A DNA stretch of 64,000 bases from Alkalicoccus luteus (GTDB taxonomy: Bacteria > Bacillota > Bacilli > Bacillales > Salisediminibacteriaceae). The position numbers and the translations under genes were made by a program. The notes under the pieces were generated by a model. It saw only the letters and a list, made by a program, of their open reading frames with translations, was not told the DNA's origin and ran no database searches. The stretch covers positions 18,350 through 82,349 of the forward strand of contig NZ_JAATHJ010000011.1 in assembly GCF_012034335.1 (NCBI RefSeq), read 5' to 3'. Below are positions 50,598-57,637 of the stretch, in pieces. The stretch's first letter is position 1; each line of letters opens with the position of its first letter.

Positions 50598-51106
50598 AGC
50601 GATTCCTCCAGCTTCGCCGTCATGCGCAGCTCATCATAATACACGCCGTCCACAAACAGCGCTTCCTCTTCTCTTCCTGTAACGTAGAAGCCGAATTCTT
50701 CATACAGCGAGATCGCCGCGTGATTTTGCGCGGTAACATACAAATTCAGCTGTTCAATGTAGGCATCATCTTTGGCCGCCTCCCAGACTGCCTCCAGCAG
50801 CCTGCGACCGATGCCGTGCCTTCGCATGGACGGATGGACGAAAAAAGCGGTTACTTCGGCCCGGTGCAGCACCTTCTTCAGCTGCTGCGGGAACAGTGTA
50901 ATCACGCCGCAAAGTCTCTCTCCGTCAAAGGCGCCGTAAGTCCAGGCGCTGCTTTCCTGAAATCGCTTCTTGAATTTCTCCACCCCATGCTTCGCTTCCT
51001 CATCCAGGCTCGTCGCAAATGCCTCGGGGTGCATATGCAGCGCCTGCAGCCGAAGCTGGAAATAAGCTGCCGCATCCCATTCCTCCAGCCGTTCGACGTT
51101 CATCAT
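50594..51106 (-). CDS. GNAT-family acetyltransferase
   Basis: 170 residues from the ATG at 51106, preceded by AAAGGTGGTGA. The acetyl-CoA loop is AEVTAFFVHPSMRRHGIGRRLLEAVW (R-x-x-G-I-G, about 88-113), followed by LYVTAQNHAAISLYEEFGFYVTG. Four-base overlap with both neighbours. Substrate unknown; a protein N-terminus or a small amine are common targets. Confidence 0.88.
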   Translation of the reverse strand: MMNVERLEEWDAAAYFQLRLQALHMHPEAFATSLDEEAKHGVEKFKKRFQESSAWTYGAFDGERLCGVITLFPQQLKKVLHRAEVTAFFVHPSMRRHGIGRRLLEAVWEAAKDDAYIEQLNLYVTAQNHAAISLYEEFGFYVTGREEEALFVDGVYYDELRMTAKLEESL

Positions 51107-51666
51107 TCCGTCACCACCTTTGCATAAATACACGTGTCGCGCAGGCCTCCGCGTTCATAGCGCGTATCCTGACGCAAAATTCCTTCCAGCGTAAAACCGA
51201 GCCGCTCCGCCACCGCCCGGCTTTTGTCGTTTTTCTTGTCGCAGCGAATCTCGATCCGGCGCGCACCCATTTCACGTTCAGCAAAGCGTGCGACCCCGTC
51301 AACCGCTTCTGTTATGTACCCCTCCCCGCTGTAGCGCGCATCCACCCAGTATCCTATTTCCACTTTCGGAACGGTCCAGTCCACCCGGTGCAGTCCGCTC
51401 GAGCCGACGTAGGCGCCATCTCCTTTCCGGAACAAAAACAGCCGGAAATCGCTTCGTTCCAAATAGCGGAGTGCCGCTCTGCGCAGCTCGGCTTCTGTTT
51501 CTTCCACTGTGTCATCCAGCGGGATAAACGGCAGCCATTCTGCTAATGACGAGCGAGTCGCCTGCTTCGCTTCCCAGACGGCCTGGCCGTCGCCCGGCAT
51601 CGGCATACGGATGATCAGCCGCTCTGTTTCAAACTGCTCCGGAACCGTTCGTAATATATCCTCCAT
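51103..51666 (-). CDS. GNAT-family acetyltransferase, RimJ/RimL type
   Basis: 187 residues. Begins with the RimJ/RimL pattern FETERLIIRMPMPGDGQAVWEA; the CoA region is VEIGYWVDARYSGEGYITEAV and the last third RRIEIRCDKKNDKSRAVAERLGF. The relatives acetylate ribosomal protein N-termini or detoxify small molecules. It lies in the minus-strand operon between the NUDIX gene and the other acetyltransferase, with an ATGA overlap downstream. Confidence 0.88.
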   Translation of the reverse strand: MEDILRTVPEQFETERLIIRMPMPGDGQAVWEAKQATRSSLAEWLPFIPLDDTVEETEAELRRAALRYLERSDFRLFLFRKGDGAYVGSSGLHRVDWTVPKVEIGYWVDARYSGEGYITEAVDGVARFAEREMGARRIEIRCDKKNDKSRAVAERLGFTLEGILRQDTRYERGGLRDTCIYAKVVTE

Positions 51667-51681
51667 CTCTACTCCTCCTCG

Positions 51682-52272
51682 TCAACTTCTTTTTAAGGCC
51701 GGCATTACTTGCTCCCAGTACCGGCTGCTGTGCGGCACGATGTCTTCCCGAGTAAGGACGACCTTTCCGCCCGTGTCTGTACTCCCGCTGCAGGCTGACC
51801 TCACGCCTGCTGTAAGCTCATGAAACTCCTCCAGCTTCACACTGCAGGCCCCGTCCGCTTCGCCATCACGAAACTGAAGCCGCTTAACGACATCGCGATC
51901 GGTATGCAGCTGGAACACGTGGCAGTGCTCCCGATCCAAAAAAGCACCGATTTCAAGCTCGTCGCGCAGTCGCCCGAGCGGACGAAGATCCGCCATCGTC
52001 ACCTGCAGACCGATTTCTTCCTCCATTTCTCTGACACCGTCTGCCGCCTGTTCATCCGCCGTCAGATGACCAGCAGCTGTAATATCATAAAGCGAGGGAA
52101 AATCACGCTTTTCGCTGCTTCGAAGCTGAAGCACTACATAGCGGTCTTCCTCGTCATCAAACGTGACCCAGCACTGAAACGTCTCGTGCCATTCACCTGT
52201 GCGGTGCACCTCATCCCGGCTCATCGTGCCTCTTTTCTCGTAGTCCCTTGTGAAAGTAGTTACGTGCTCCAC
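51682..52272 (-). CDS. NUDIX hydrolase
   Basis: 196 residues. The Nudix box fits GX5EX7REXXEEXGX exactly: GHLTADEQAADGVREMEEEIGL (about 67-88, read as two overlapping parts). The N-terminus, with SRDEVHRTGEWHETFQCW, follows the IDI-like Nudix pattern, so the GTG at 52272 is accepted although ATG at about 52225 also has a possible site. It overlaps the phosphotransferase gene by 13 bases. Likely hydrolyses a nucleoside diphosphate derivative; substrate not predictable. Confidence 0.87.
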   Translation of the reverse strand: MEHVTTFTRDYEKRGTMSRDEVHRTGEWHETFQCWVTFDDEEDRYVVLQLRSSEKRDFPSLYDITAAGHLTADEQAADGVREMEEEIGLQVTMADLRPLGRLRDELEIGAFLDREHCHVFQLHTDRDVVKRLQFRDGEADGACSVKLEEFHELTAGVRSACSGSTDTGGKVVLTREDIVPHSSRYWEQVMPALKRS

Positions 52273-53147
52273 ACATTTTCCCCCTCATACCATGCCGGCT
52301 TTAATCGCTTAAAATGATCGTGATCGCGCAAGGCCCGGTCGATTCGCCGTCTCGTCATCTTCTCTTCTTCCGGAGCAAACATCTGACCCCAGGCAAGCGA
52401 CGAGAACAGCACCATAGCGGTATATAAGCTGTACCGTTCCCAAAAAGCAGACGGTACCTGATCGTGAAAGTACCCGTGAATCTGCCCGCAGGCAAAGGCT
52501 TTGCTGTCATCAAGCTGAAAGAGCGCTGTTTTGACAAAATCGTGATAAGGGTCACCCCAGTCCATATTGTCAAAATCAATTACACCCGTCAGCCGGCCGT
52601 CGGATACAAGAAGGTTCCCAAGATGAAAATCATCGTGCTGCAGCCGCTCCGGCACGTGATTCATCCAATGCCGGTGCCGCTTCACCCATGCGGATACGTC
52701 ATGTATTCCCGCAAAGGTCAGCTTTTTCTCTTTACACATCGCTTCGTAGCGGAGGTGCTTTTCCCACGCACGATCGGCCCAGCCGATTTTCTCTGCAGGC
52801 GCTTCTACGGCATGAAGCTTCCGCAGCAGAGCGCCTGCTTCCCTTCCCAGCCTGTACATGTCCGCTTCTGTCTTTGACTCCTTGCAGCTTCGCACATCCT
52901 CTCCTTCGATCCAGCTCAGCTGCACCCAGAGATACGGGGCTTCTTCCTGCACACACATTACTTTCTGCACCGGCAGGCCCTCCATAAACAACCGCTCCAT
53001 CACGCGGAGCTGTTCCCGGCGCTTTGCCTGCTCTGCAAGCGGGAACCGTTTTATGACCGACTTTCCTGTCCTGTTCTCTGCCAGGTAGCAGGGATGTTGC
53101 GAAAATCCCTTTAACTGCTTTACGCGCTTGCCCGCAAATAGGTCCAT
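52260..53147 (-). CDS. Aminoglycoside phosphotransferase-family kinase
   Basis: 295 residues. APH motifs: catalytic loop LQHDDFHLGNLLV (Brenner motif, about 167-179) and metal motif GVIDFDNMDWGDPYHDFVK (about 188-206). The N-lobe Lys is in SVIKRFPL. The group includes antibiotic kinases, choline and homoserine kinases, and fructosamine kinases. As the first gene of an operon with NUDIX, two GNATs and a VOC protein it may belong to a detoxification or salvage set. No proof of drug resistance. Confidence 0.88.
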   Translation of the reverse strand: MDLFAGKRVKQLKGFSQHPCYLAENRTGKSVIKRFPLAEQAKRREQLRVMERLFMEGLPVQKVMCVQEEAPYLWVQLSWIEGEDVRSCKESKTEADMYRLGREAGALLRKLHAVEAPAEKIGWADRAWEKHLRYEAMCKEKKLTFAGIHDVSAWVKRHRHWMNHVPERLQHDDFHLGNLLVSDGRLTGVIDFDNMDWGDPYHDFVKTALFQLDDSKAFACGQIHGYFHDQVPSAFWERYSLYTAMVLFSSLAWGQMFAPEEEKMTRRRIDRALRDHDHFKRLKPAWYEGENVWST

Positions 53148-53232
53148 ATTTTTCTCTCCTTGACGCTGTGCATGTTAGAAGACATCCAGCCCTCTCGTTA
53201 TGTACACTGTCTTTACGAAGGAGGCGATACGC

Positions 53233-53394
53233 ATGTTTCGAAAACTCCGCACCCTGTTTGGAGGACGACGCTGCGAGTTCTGCGGCAAAGCTTCCAGTGA
53301 AGCACAGCGCTATGAAGATGAAACAGGCAGGCCGATCCACGTCTGCTTTCAGTGTGTACCTTACGCTGAGCGGCGCGGCTACCCGAAGCGTTAG
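53233..53394 (+). CDS. Small zinc-ribbon-like protein (53 residues)
   Basis: The chain has RRCEFCGKASSEAQRYED and later HVCFQCVPYAERRGY, so two CxxC pairs about 26 residues apart, the layout of a small zinc ribbon. AAGGAGG lies about 8 bases before the ATG at 53233. An upstream in-frame extension has no such site. Very basic N-terminus (FRKLRTLFGGRR). It could be nucleic-acid or protein binding. Function unknown. Confidence 0.75.
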   Translation: MFRKLRTLFGGRRCEFCGKASSEAQRYEDETGRPIHVCFQCVPYAERRGYPKR

Positions 53395-53413
53395 CCGGCG
53401 GCCACCGGCGTGA

Positions 53414-54175
53414 TTAATTCATGACCAGTCCGCCGTCAACAATCAAATTCTGTCCGGTCACTGCGCGCGACCACGGCGAGCTGAAAAACAGAACGGCATC
53501 TGCCATTTCCTCCGGTGTTGTCACCCGCTGCAGCGGCGTTGTCTGCCGGATAATATCAAAAACTTCAGGCGTCGTCACGCTGCTTGCGTCGGTCTCTTCC
53601 AGCAAACCACCCGATACCATATTGACGGTGATGCCGGACGGGCCGAGCTCCTTCGCTGCATTACGGGTAAAGCCGAGGAGCGCAGCTTTGCCTGACGTAT
53701 ACTCGTGATACGGGACGACCGGATTCTGGACGAGATTCGTACCGATCATGATGAGGCGGCCGAACTCCTGCTTCTTCATCGAAGGCAGCACGGCCTGCAC
53801 GACGTTCAGCGCGCCCTTCACACTTCCTTCCATCTGCGTTTCAAACGATTCCCATGAGACGTGCTCCAGATCCTCCTGCGCCTCCGGGTCAAAGCGGAAA
53901 TCGACGAGCGCATTATGAACAGCGGTGGACACCGGCGCTCCAAAATGACGCTCTCCTTCCTGAACGAGACGCGCTAGTTCTTCTTTCTTTCTGACATCGG
54001 CCTGAAGAGCCACTGCCTGTTCCCCGATTTCACGGGCCAGCGCCTCTGCTTTTTCCTGGCTTTGATAATAATTAATGATCACCCGCGCTCCCTGTGCTGC
54101 AAATGCCTTGGCGCATGCGGCACCGAGTCCGCGCCCTGCACCGGTGATCAGAACAACCTGGTCCCGAATATTCAT
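53414..54175 (-). CDS. Short-chain dehydrogenase/reductase (FabG family)
   Basis: 253 residues. TGAGRGLG (about 11-18), the NNAG position reads HNAL, catalytic Tyr/Lys in YHEYTSGKAA, and TGQNLIVDGGLVMN closing, typical of 3-oxoacyl-ACP reductase-like SDRs. The AVHNAL variant of NNAG is shared by a branch annotated as FabG paralogues. Fatty-acid synthesis genes are absent nearby, so the substrate is open. It may be co-transcribed with the VOC gene upstream, 14 bases away. Confidence 0.9.
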   Translation of the reverse strand: MNIRDQVVLITGAGRGLGAACAKAFAAQGARVIINYYQSQEKAEALAREIGEQAVALQADVRKKEELARLVQEGERHFGAPVSTAVHNALVDFRFDPEAQEDLEHVSWESFETQMEGSVKGALNVVQAVLPSMKKQEFGRLIMIGTNLVQNPVVPYHEYTSGKAALLGFTRNAAKELGPSGITVNMVSGGLLEETDASSVTTPEVFDIIRQTTPLQRVTTPEEMADAVLFFSSPWSRAVTGQNLIVDGGLVMN

Positions 54176-54189
54176 ATCTGCTTCTCCCC

Positions 54190-54612
54190 TTATTCTTTTA
54201 TAATCAGCATGTCGTGATCGTTAAATTCCCAGTCTTCTGAATAGGCGGCTTCCCAGTAGTAGCCGTCCGGGTCGCGGAAATAGCCGCTGTACCCTCCCCA
54301 AAAGACGCGCTGCGCTTCTTTGACGATCGTTCCGCCTGCATCATGAGCAGCTTGCAGCACGTCCCGCACTTCCTGCTCCGATTTTGTATTATAAGCAAGC
54401 GTCATGCCGGTAAACCCTTCGGCAGGTGCTGCGCCAATATCTTCAGCAAGCTGGTCTTTTGGAAACAAAGCAAGCCGGGTGCCTGCGTTTTGAAAAAAGA
54501 TAATCCCGTCCTCCGGGCTGCCGCTCGTTTGCATGCCGAGCCCGTCCCGATAAAAGGCGAGCGAGCGCTCCAGGCTGCTGCACCCAAGCGTAATGAGATG
54601 AATGCTGTTCAC
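54190..54612 (-). CDS. VOC-family (glyoxalase-like) protein
   Basis: 140 residues. LGCSSLERSLAFYRDGLGM start, GYSGYFRDPDGYYWEAAYSEDW ending, the standard VOC single-chain pattern with the closing metal-site Glu in YYWEAAY. GTG start with GGAGGG about 7 bases before it. It heads a likely two-gene unit with the SDR. Substrate unknown. Confidence 0.9.
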   Translation of the reverse strand: MNSIHLITLGCSSLERSLAFYRDGLGMQTSGSPEDGIIFFQNAGTRLALFPKDQLAEDIGAAPAEGFTGMTLAYNTKSEQEVRDVLQAAHDAGGTIVKEAQRVFWGGYSGYFRDPDGYYWEAAYSEDWEFNDHDMLIIKE

Positions 54613-54678
54613 GTAAATCCCTCCTCCGCTCTTTTATTCGATTCTGATTCAAGGATTCCTCTTTTTTCCTGCAGGCGT

Positions 54679-54707
54679 TTTACATTTTCAGCTTGTGGCG
54701 TTATGAT
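54679..54707 (+). promoter_or_regulatory. Promoter of the hpt gene
   Basis: TTTACA (54679-54684), 17 bases, TATGAT (54702-54707), about 48 bases before the ATG. Good sigma-A match. Confidence 0.75.
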
Positions 54708-54754
54708 ACGTAGGGATATTCTTCTCGATATTTATGTGAAAAGAGGGAGACGTT

Positions 54755-55294
54755 ATGGCATACGAAATCCATGATACGATGCTTTCCGAGGAAACGATTC
54801 AACGACGTGTTCAGGAGCTTGCGGATGAGATTCAGAAGGATTTTCACGATGAGCCCGTCACGTTGATTGCAGTATTGAAAGGCTCGTTCGTCTTTGCAGC
54901 TGATCTGATGCGGGCGTTTAAGTCAACGGTCAATGTCCAGGTCGACTTCATCTCGGTTTCCAGCTACGGCAATCAGACAGAAACAACTGGCAAGGTCAAG
55001 CTGTTAAAGGATCTCGACAGCAACATCACCGGTGAAAACGTCGTCGTCGTTGAAGACATCGTCGACAGCGGCCTGACGCTTGATTTTCTCGTCGACCACC
55101 TGCGTATGCACCGTCCCAAAAAGATGGCTGTCTGTACCTTGCTCGACAAACCGGAGCGCCGCCGCGTGGAGCTGCCGATCGATTACGTCGGCTTCGTCAT
55201 TCCCGATGAATTTATCGTCGGCTACGGCATTGATTACGCCCAGCAGTTTCGCAACCTTCCGTATATCGCAAGCGTGCGTCAGACAGCTGAATAA
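54755..55294 (+). CDS. hpt: Hypoxanthine phosphoribosyltransferase
   Basis: 179 residues, normal length. The PRPP-binding motif is NVVVVEDIVDSGLTLDFL (about 95-112), with LKGSFVFAADL, SSYGN and VPDEF-like VIPDEFIVGYGIDYAQ, all typical of HPRT. It salvages hypoxanthine and guanine to IMP and GMP. In most bacilli hprT lies between tilS and ftsH; neither is here, so this is a second-site copy or a rearranged locus. It has its own promoter, and its terminator hairpin is cut short by repeat copy B. Confidence 0.95.
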   Translation: MAYEIHDTMLSEETIQRRVQELADEIQKDFHDEPVTLIAVLKGSFVFAADLMRAFKSTVNVQVDFISVSSYGNQTETTGKVKLLKDLDSNITGENVVVVEDIVDSGLTLDFLVDHLRMHRPKKMAVCTLLDKPERRRVELPIDYVGFVIPDEFIVGYGIDYAQQFRNLPYIASVRQTAE

Positions 55295-55303
55295 GCGATA
55301 CGT

Positions 55304-55326
55304 AAGCCGTCCTCAGGGGGCGGCTT
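55304..55326 (+). terminator. hpt terminator hairpin without its T-run
   Basis: AAGCCGTCC pairs with GGGCGGCTT (one G-T pair), 9 bases after the hpt stop, then the repeat element begins instead of a T-run. It looks like a terminator interrupted by the insertion. Confidence 0.6.
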
Positions 55327-56029
55327 CAGTGTGTCGATAACGTATTTTCAGGTGAATAAGATTGCACCTGCCTGTATCTGCGGACACTCGCTTTCCGGAG
55401 GGAACGGGCTCGGCTTTCGTCTCGTTCTGATCCTCTCGGAGTCGAGGTCCTCCCATGTCGGCAGCTGACAGTACGATTCAAATGCCTGATTCTGATTGGC
55501 ACGAGCTTATTAGATGCAGATGAAACCTTTCGTTATGTGACGTTTCTATGTGGAATAGCACTGCCAGTACGTCATGGAAATCACCATGAAAGCAAAAGAG
55601 CAGTCACGTCTTCCTATCGTATCGTTATTCTCCAATAAGCAGATCCGTTTCACCGACGGGTCCGGCGGGGGCGCAACAAGCAGTCTGAAGATTCAATGCC
55701 GTTCAAATCTGCGAACGGCATTAACGCACGTGTGAAGCCGGTCTGGGTCTTAAAGGCTTCTCGCGAGAAGCCTGTGTCCGAGTGAAGCCTCATAGCCGTT
55801 CGATCTTGAACGGCATGAAAAGCGCGAGTGGAGCCGGACCGGGTCTTAAAGGCTTCTCGCGAGAAGCCTGTGTCCGTGTGAAGCCGCGCCATCCTAGTGC
55901 CTTTCTTCCATTCATACAGGGGCCACCCGAGAAATAGCTGAAGAGAAGCCCACGGCAGGCTCGGGAAACAAAGGGGAAATACCCCCAAATGAATCAACAT
56001 ATAAGCTGATTGACTTTGTCAACAGCCTG
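55327..56029 (-). repeat. Intergenic repeat element, copy B (about 700 bp)
   Basis: The reverse complement aligns end to end with 14664-15298. It differs by a 96-base tandem duplication that gives two palindromes GGCTTCTCGCGAGAAGCC (55755-55772 and 55851-55868). Ends: CAGTGTGTCGATAACG on the left and GACTTTGTCAACAGCCTG on the right. A minus-strand open frame crosses it but shares its amino-acid pattern with the copy A frame only because the DNA is repeated. It explains most of the 55295-56188 gap. Confidence 0.85.
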
Positions 56030-56056
56030 AAACCGCCTCCTGAAGGCGGTTTTTTT
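56030..56056 (+). terminator. Hairpin terminator right of repeat copy B
   Basis: AAACCGCCT (56030-56038) pairs with AGGCGGTTT (56044-56052), followed by TTTTT. Directed rightward although the nearest plus-strand gene, hpt, is on the far side of the element. Probably the T-run part of the original hpt terminator or a duplicate of it. Confidence 0.85.
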
Positions 56057-56144
56057 GCTGATCATTCGATCCGGAAAGCCATGCAAAGGCGTGAAGCTGT
56101 TCCTGTGCAACGACCGATGAACGGTGCCGGTCTGGCTGCACCTG

Positions 56145-56174
56145 CACAAAAAAGAAGCGGCGTGCGGCCGCTTC
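56145..56174 (-). terminator. Terminator of the SDR gene on the minus strand
   Basis: GAAGCGGC (56154-56161) pairs with GCCGCTTC (56167-56174), and the minus strand reads on into TTTTTTG. It lies 15 bases after the stop. Confidence 0.88.
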
Positions 56175-56188
56175 CCGGTCTTTCTCTA

Positions 56189-56938
56189 TCAGCCCTGATT
56201 GTTCGGGCGGACGATGATTTCGTTCACATCGACGTTTTTCGGCTGCTGCACCGTATAGTAGACAGCTTCGGCGATGTCTTTGCTGTCAAGCGGCGTCATT
56301 TTGCCTTTGCCGAAGTTCTTTTCGAACATTTCCAGCACGTCTTCGTCTGTGATTGTTTCTGTCAGCTCCGTATCCACGACGCCTGGTGAAATAGATGTTG
56401 TGCGGATATCGGTGCCGGCAAGCTCTTTACCGAGACCTTCCATAATCACACGTGCTGCAAACTTCGTCCCGCAGTAGACGGCTCCGGAAGGCATAATTTC
56501 ATGGCCCGCAATTGAGGACGTCGTAATAATGTGTCCGCTGTTCTGCTCCTGCATATGCGGCAGCACAGCGTGAATGCCGTACAAAACGCCCTTGATGTTA
56601 ACGTCGACCATCTTTTCCCACTCATCGACCTTGCCTTTTTCCATGAAGCTGAGCGGCATCAAGCCGGCGTTGTTGAAAAGCACATCGACGCCGCCGAACG
56701 TGTCGACCGTAAACTGGATCAGCTCGTGGACTTCATCCTTTGATGTCACGTCCGTCTGCTTGATCTCTACTTTACCCGGCTTGTCCTGCAGGCTGTTCTG
56801 AAGCTCCTCCAGCCGGTCTTTTCGACGCGCAGCAAGCACGACGTTCGCTCCTTCTCCTGCAAACTTTGCAGCTGTTGCTTCTCCGATTCCGCTGCTTGCG
56901 CCGGTGATGACAATCGTTTTTCCGTTCATATCAGACAT
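56189..56938 (-). CDS. Short-chain dehydrogenase/reductase
   Basis: 249 residues. TGASSGIG (about 12-19), NNAGLMP, catalytic Ser in ITTSSIAGHE, Tyr/Lys in YCGTKFAA, and the SPGVVDTELTETITDED region are typical of the YdfG/serine-dehydrogenase-like SDR group, which reduces or oxidises small hydroxy compounds using NADP. AAAGGTGG precedes the ATG. Substrate unknown. Confidence 0.92.
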   Translation of the reverse strand: MSDMNGKTIVITGASSGIGEATAAKFAGEGANVVLAARRKDRLEELQNSLQDKPGKVEIKQTDVTSKDEVHELIQFTVDTFGGVDVLFNNAGLMPLSFMEKGKVDEWEKMVDVNIKGVLYGIHAVLPHMQEQNSGHIITTSSIAGHEIMPSGAVYCGTKFAARVIMEGLGKELAGTDIRTTSISPGVVDTELTETITDEDVLEMFEKNFGKGKMTPLDSKDIAEAVYYTVQQPKNVDVNEIIVRPNNQG

Positions 56939-57010
56939 GGTAGAACCACCTTTTCGTCATTTTTGCGTGCAAGGTTTGTCTACCCGCAATTGTCTGATTA
57001 AAAACGCGAC

Positions 57011-57637
57011 TTAGTACAGCCGCTCCCGGTATCCGGTCTGAAGGCGTTCTTCAAGCTCTGCTGCCGACTGCTCGGAAGCGGCGTGCGCCTTTATCATTTC
57101 TGCAGCGCGCGGCAGGCTTTCGACCGGCGGCCACGTATCCGGCTTCCACAGCTCGGAACGCCTCAACGCCTTGGCACAATGGACGAAACAGCTTTCCACT
57201 GTCACCCCGATCGCAAGCCACGGCTTCTTCTCCTTCATCGCCATGCTCGCGAGCAGGTCTTCCTCTTCTGTCAACACGGCTGTCCCATTGACGCGGAGCG
57301 TTTCACCCATCCCCGGGATGAAAAACTCCAGTCCGATGCGCGGATTTTCGATCAGATTAAGCAGGGAGTCGAATCGCTTATTGCCCGGCCGCTCCGGTAT
57401 GACGAGCCGCTGATCGTCCAGCACGCGGACAAAGCCGGGCTGATCGCCGCGCGGCGACGCCTGGCAGCTCCCTGACGCGTCCGCCGTTGCCATGACCAGA
57501 AATGGGGAGCGTGCGATAAACGAAGCCGCATGATGGTCAATCAGCTGAATTTCTTTTTTTACGGCAAGTTCACTCGGGGCTCCCAGCTTTTCCCGCAGCG
57601 CAGCCTCGGAGGCGATCATGTCTTTCCAGTCCGTCAT
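57011..57637 (-). CDS. Pyridoxamine 5'-phosphate oxidase-family flavoprotein
   Basis: 208 residues. The FMN split-barrel is seen in FLVMATADASGSCQASPRGDQPGFVRVLDD and RFDSLLNLIENPRIGLEFFIPG, matching the MSMEG_1061-type PPOX family. It is coupled to the acylase gene by a four-base overlap (ATGA). Members act as FMN- or F420-dependent reductases; the substrate is unknown. The Cys/His segment ESCFVHCAKALRR near the end is conserved in the family. Confidence 0.88.
   Translation of the reverse strand: MTDWKDMIASEAALREKLGAPSELAVKKEIQLIDHHAASFIARSPFLVMATADASGSCQASPRGDQPGFVRVLDDQRLVIPERPGNKRFDSLLNLIENPRIGLEFFIPGMGETLRVNGTAVLTEEEDLLASMAMKEKKPWLAIGVTVESCFVHCAKALRRSELWKPDTWPPVESLPRAAEMIKAHAASEQSAAELEERLQTGYRERLY

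Noticed and set aside
55650..56000. 116-codon minus-strand frame in repeat copy B
   Set aside because: Contains the 96-base tandem repeat and palindromes; no plausible start site; treated as non-coding.
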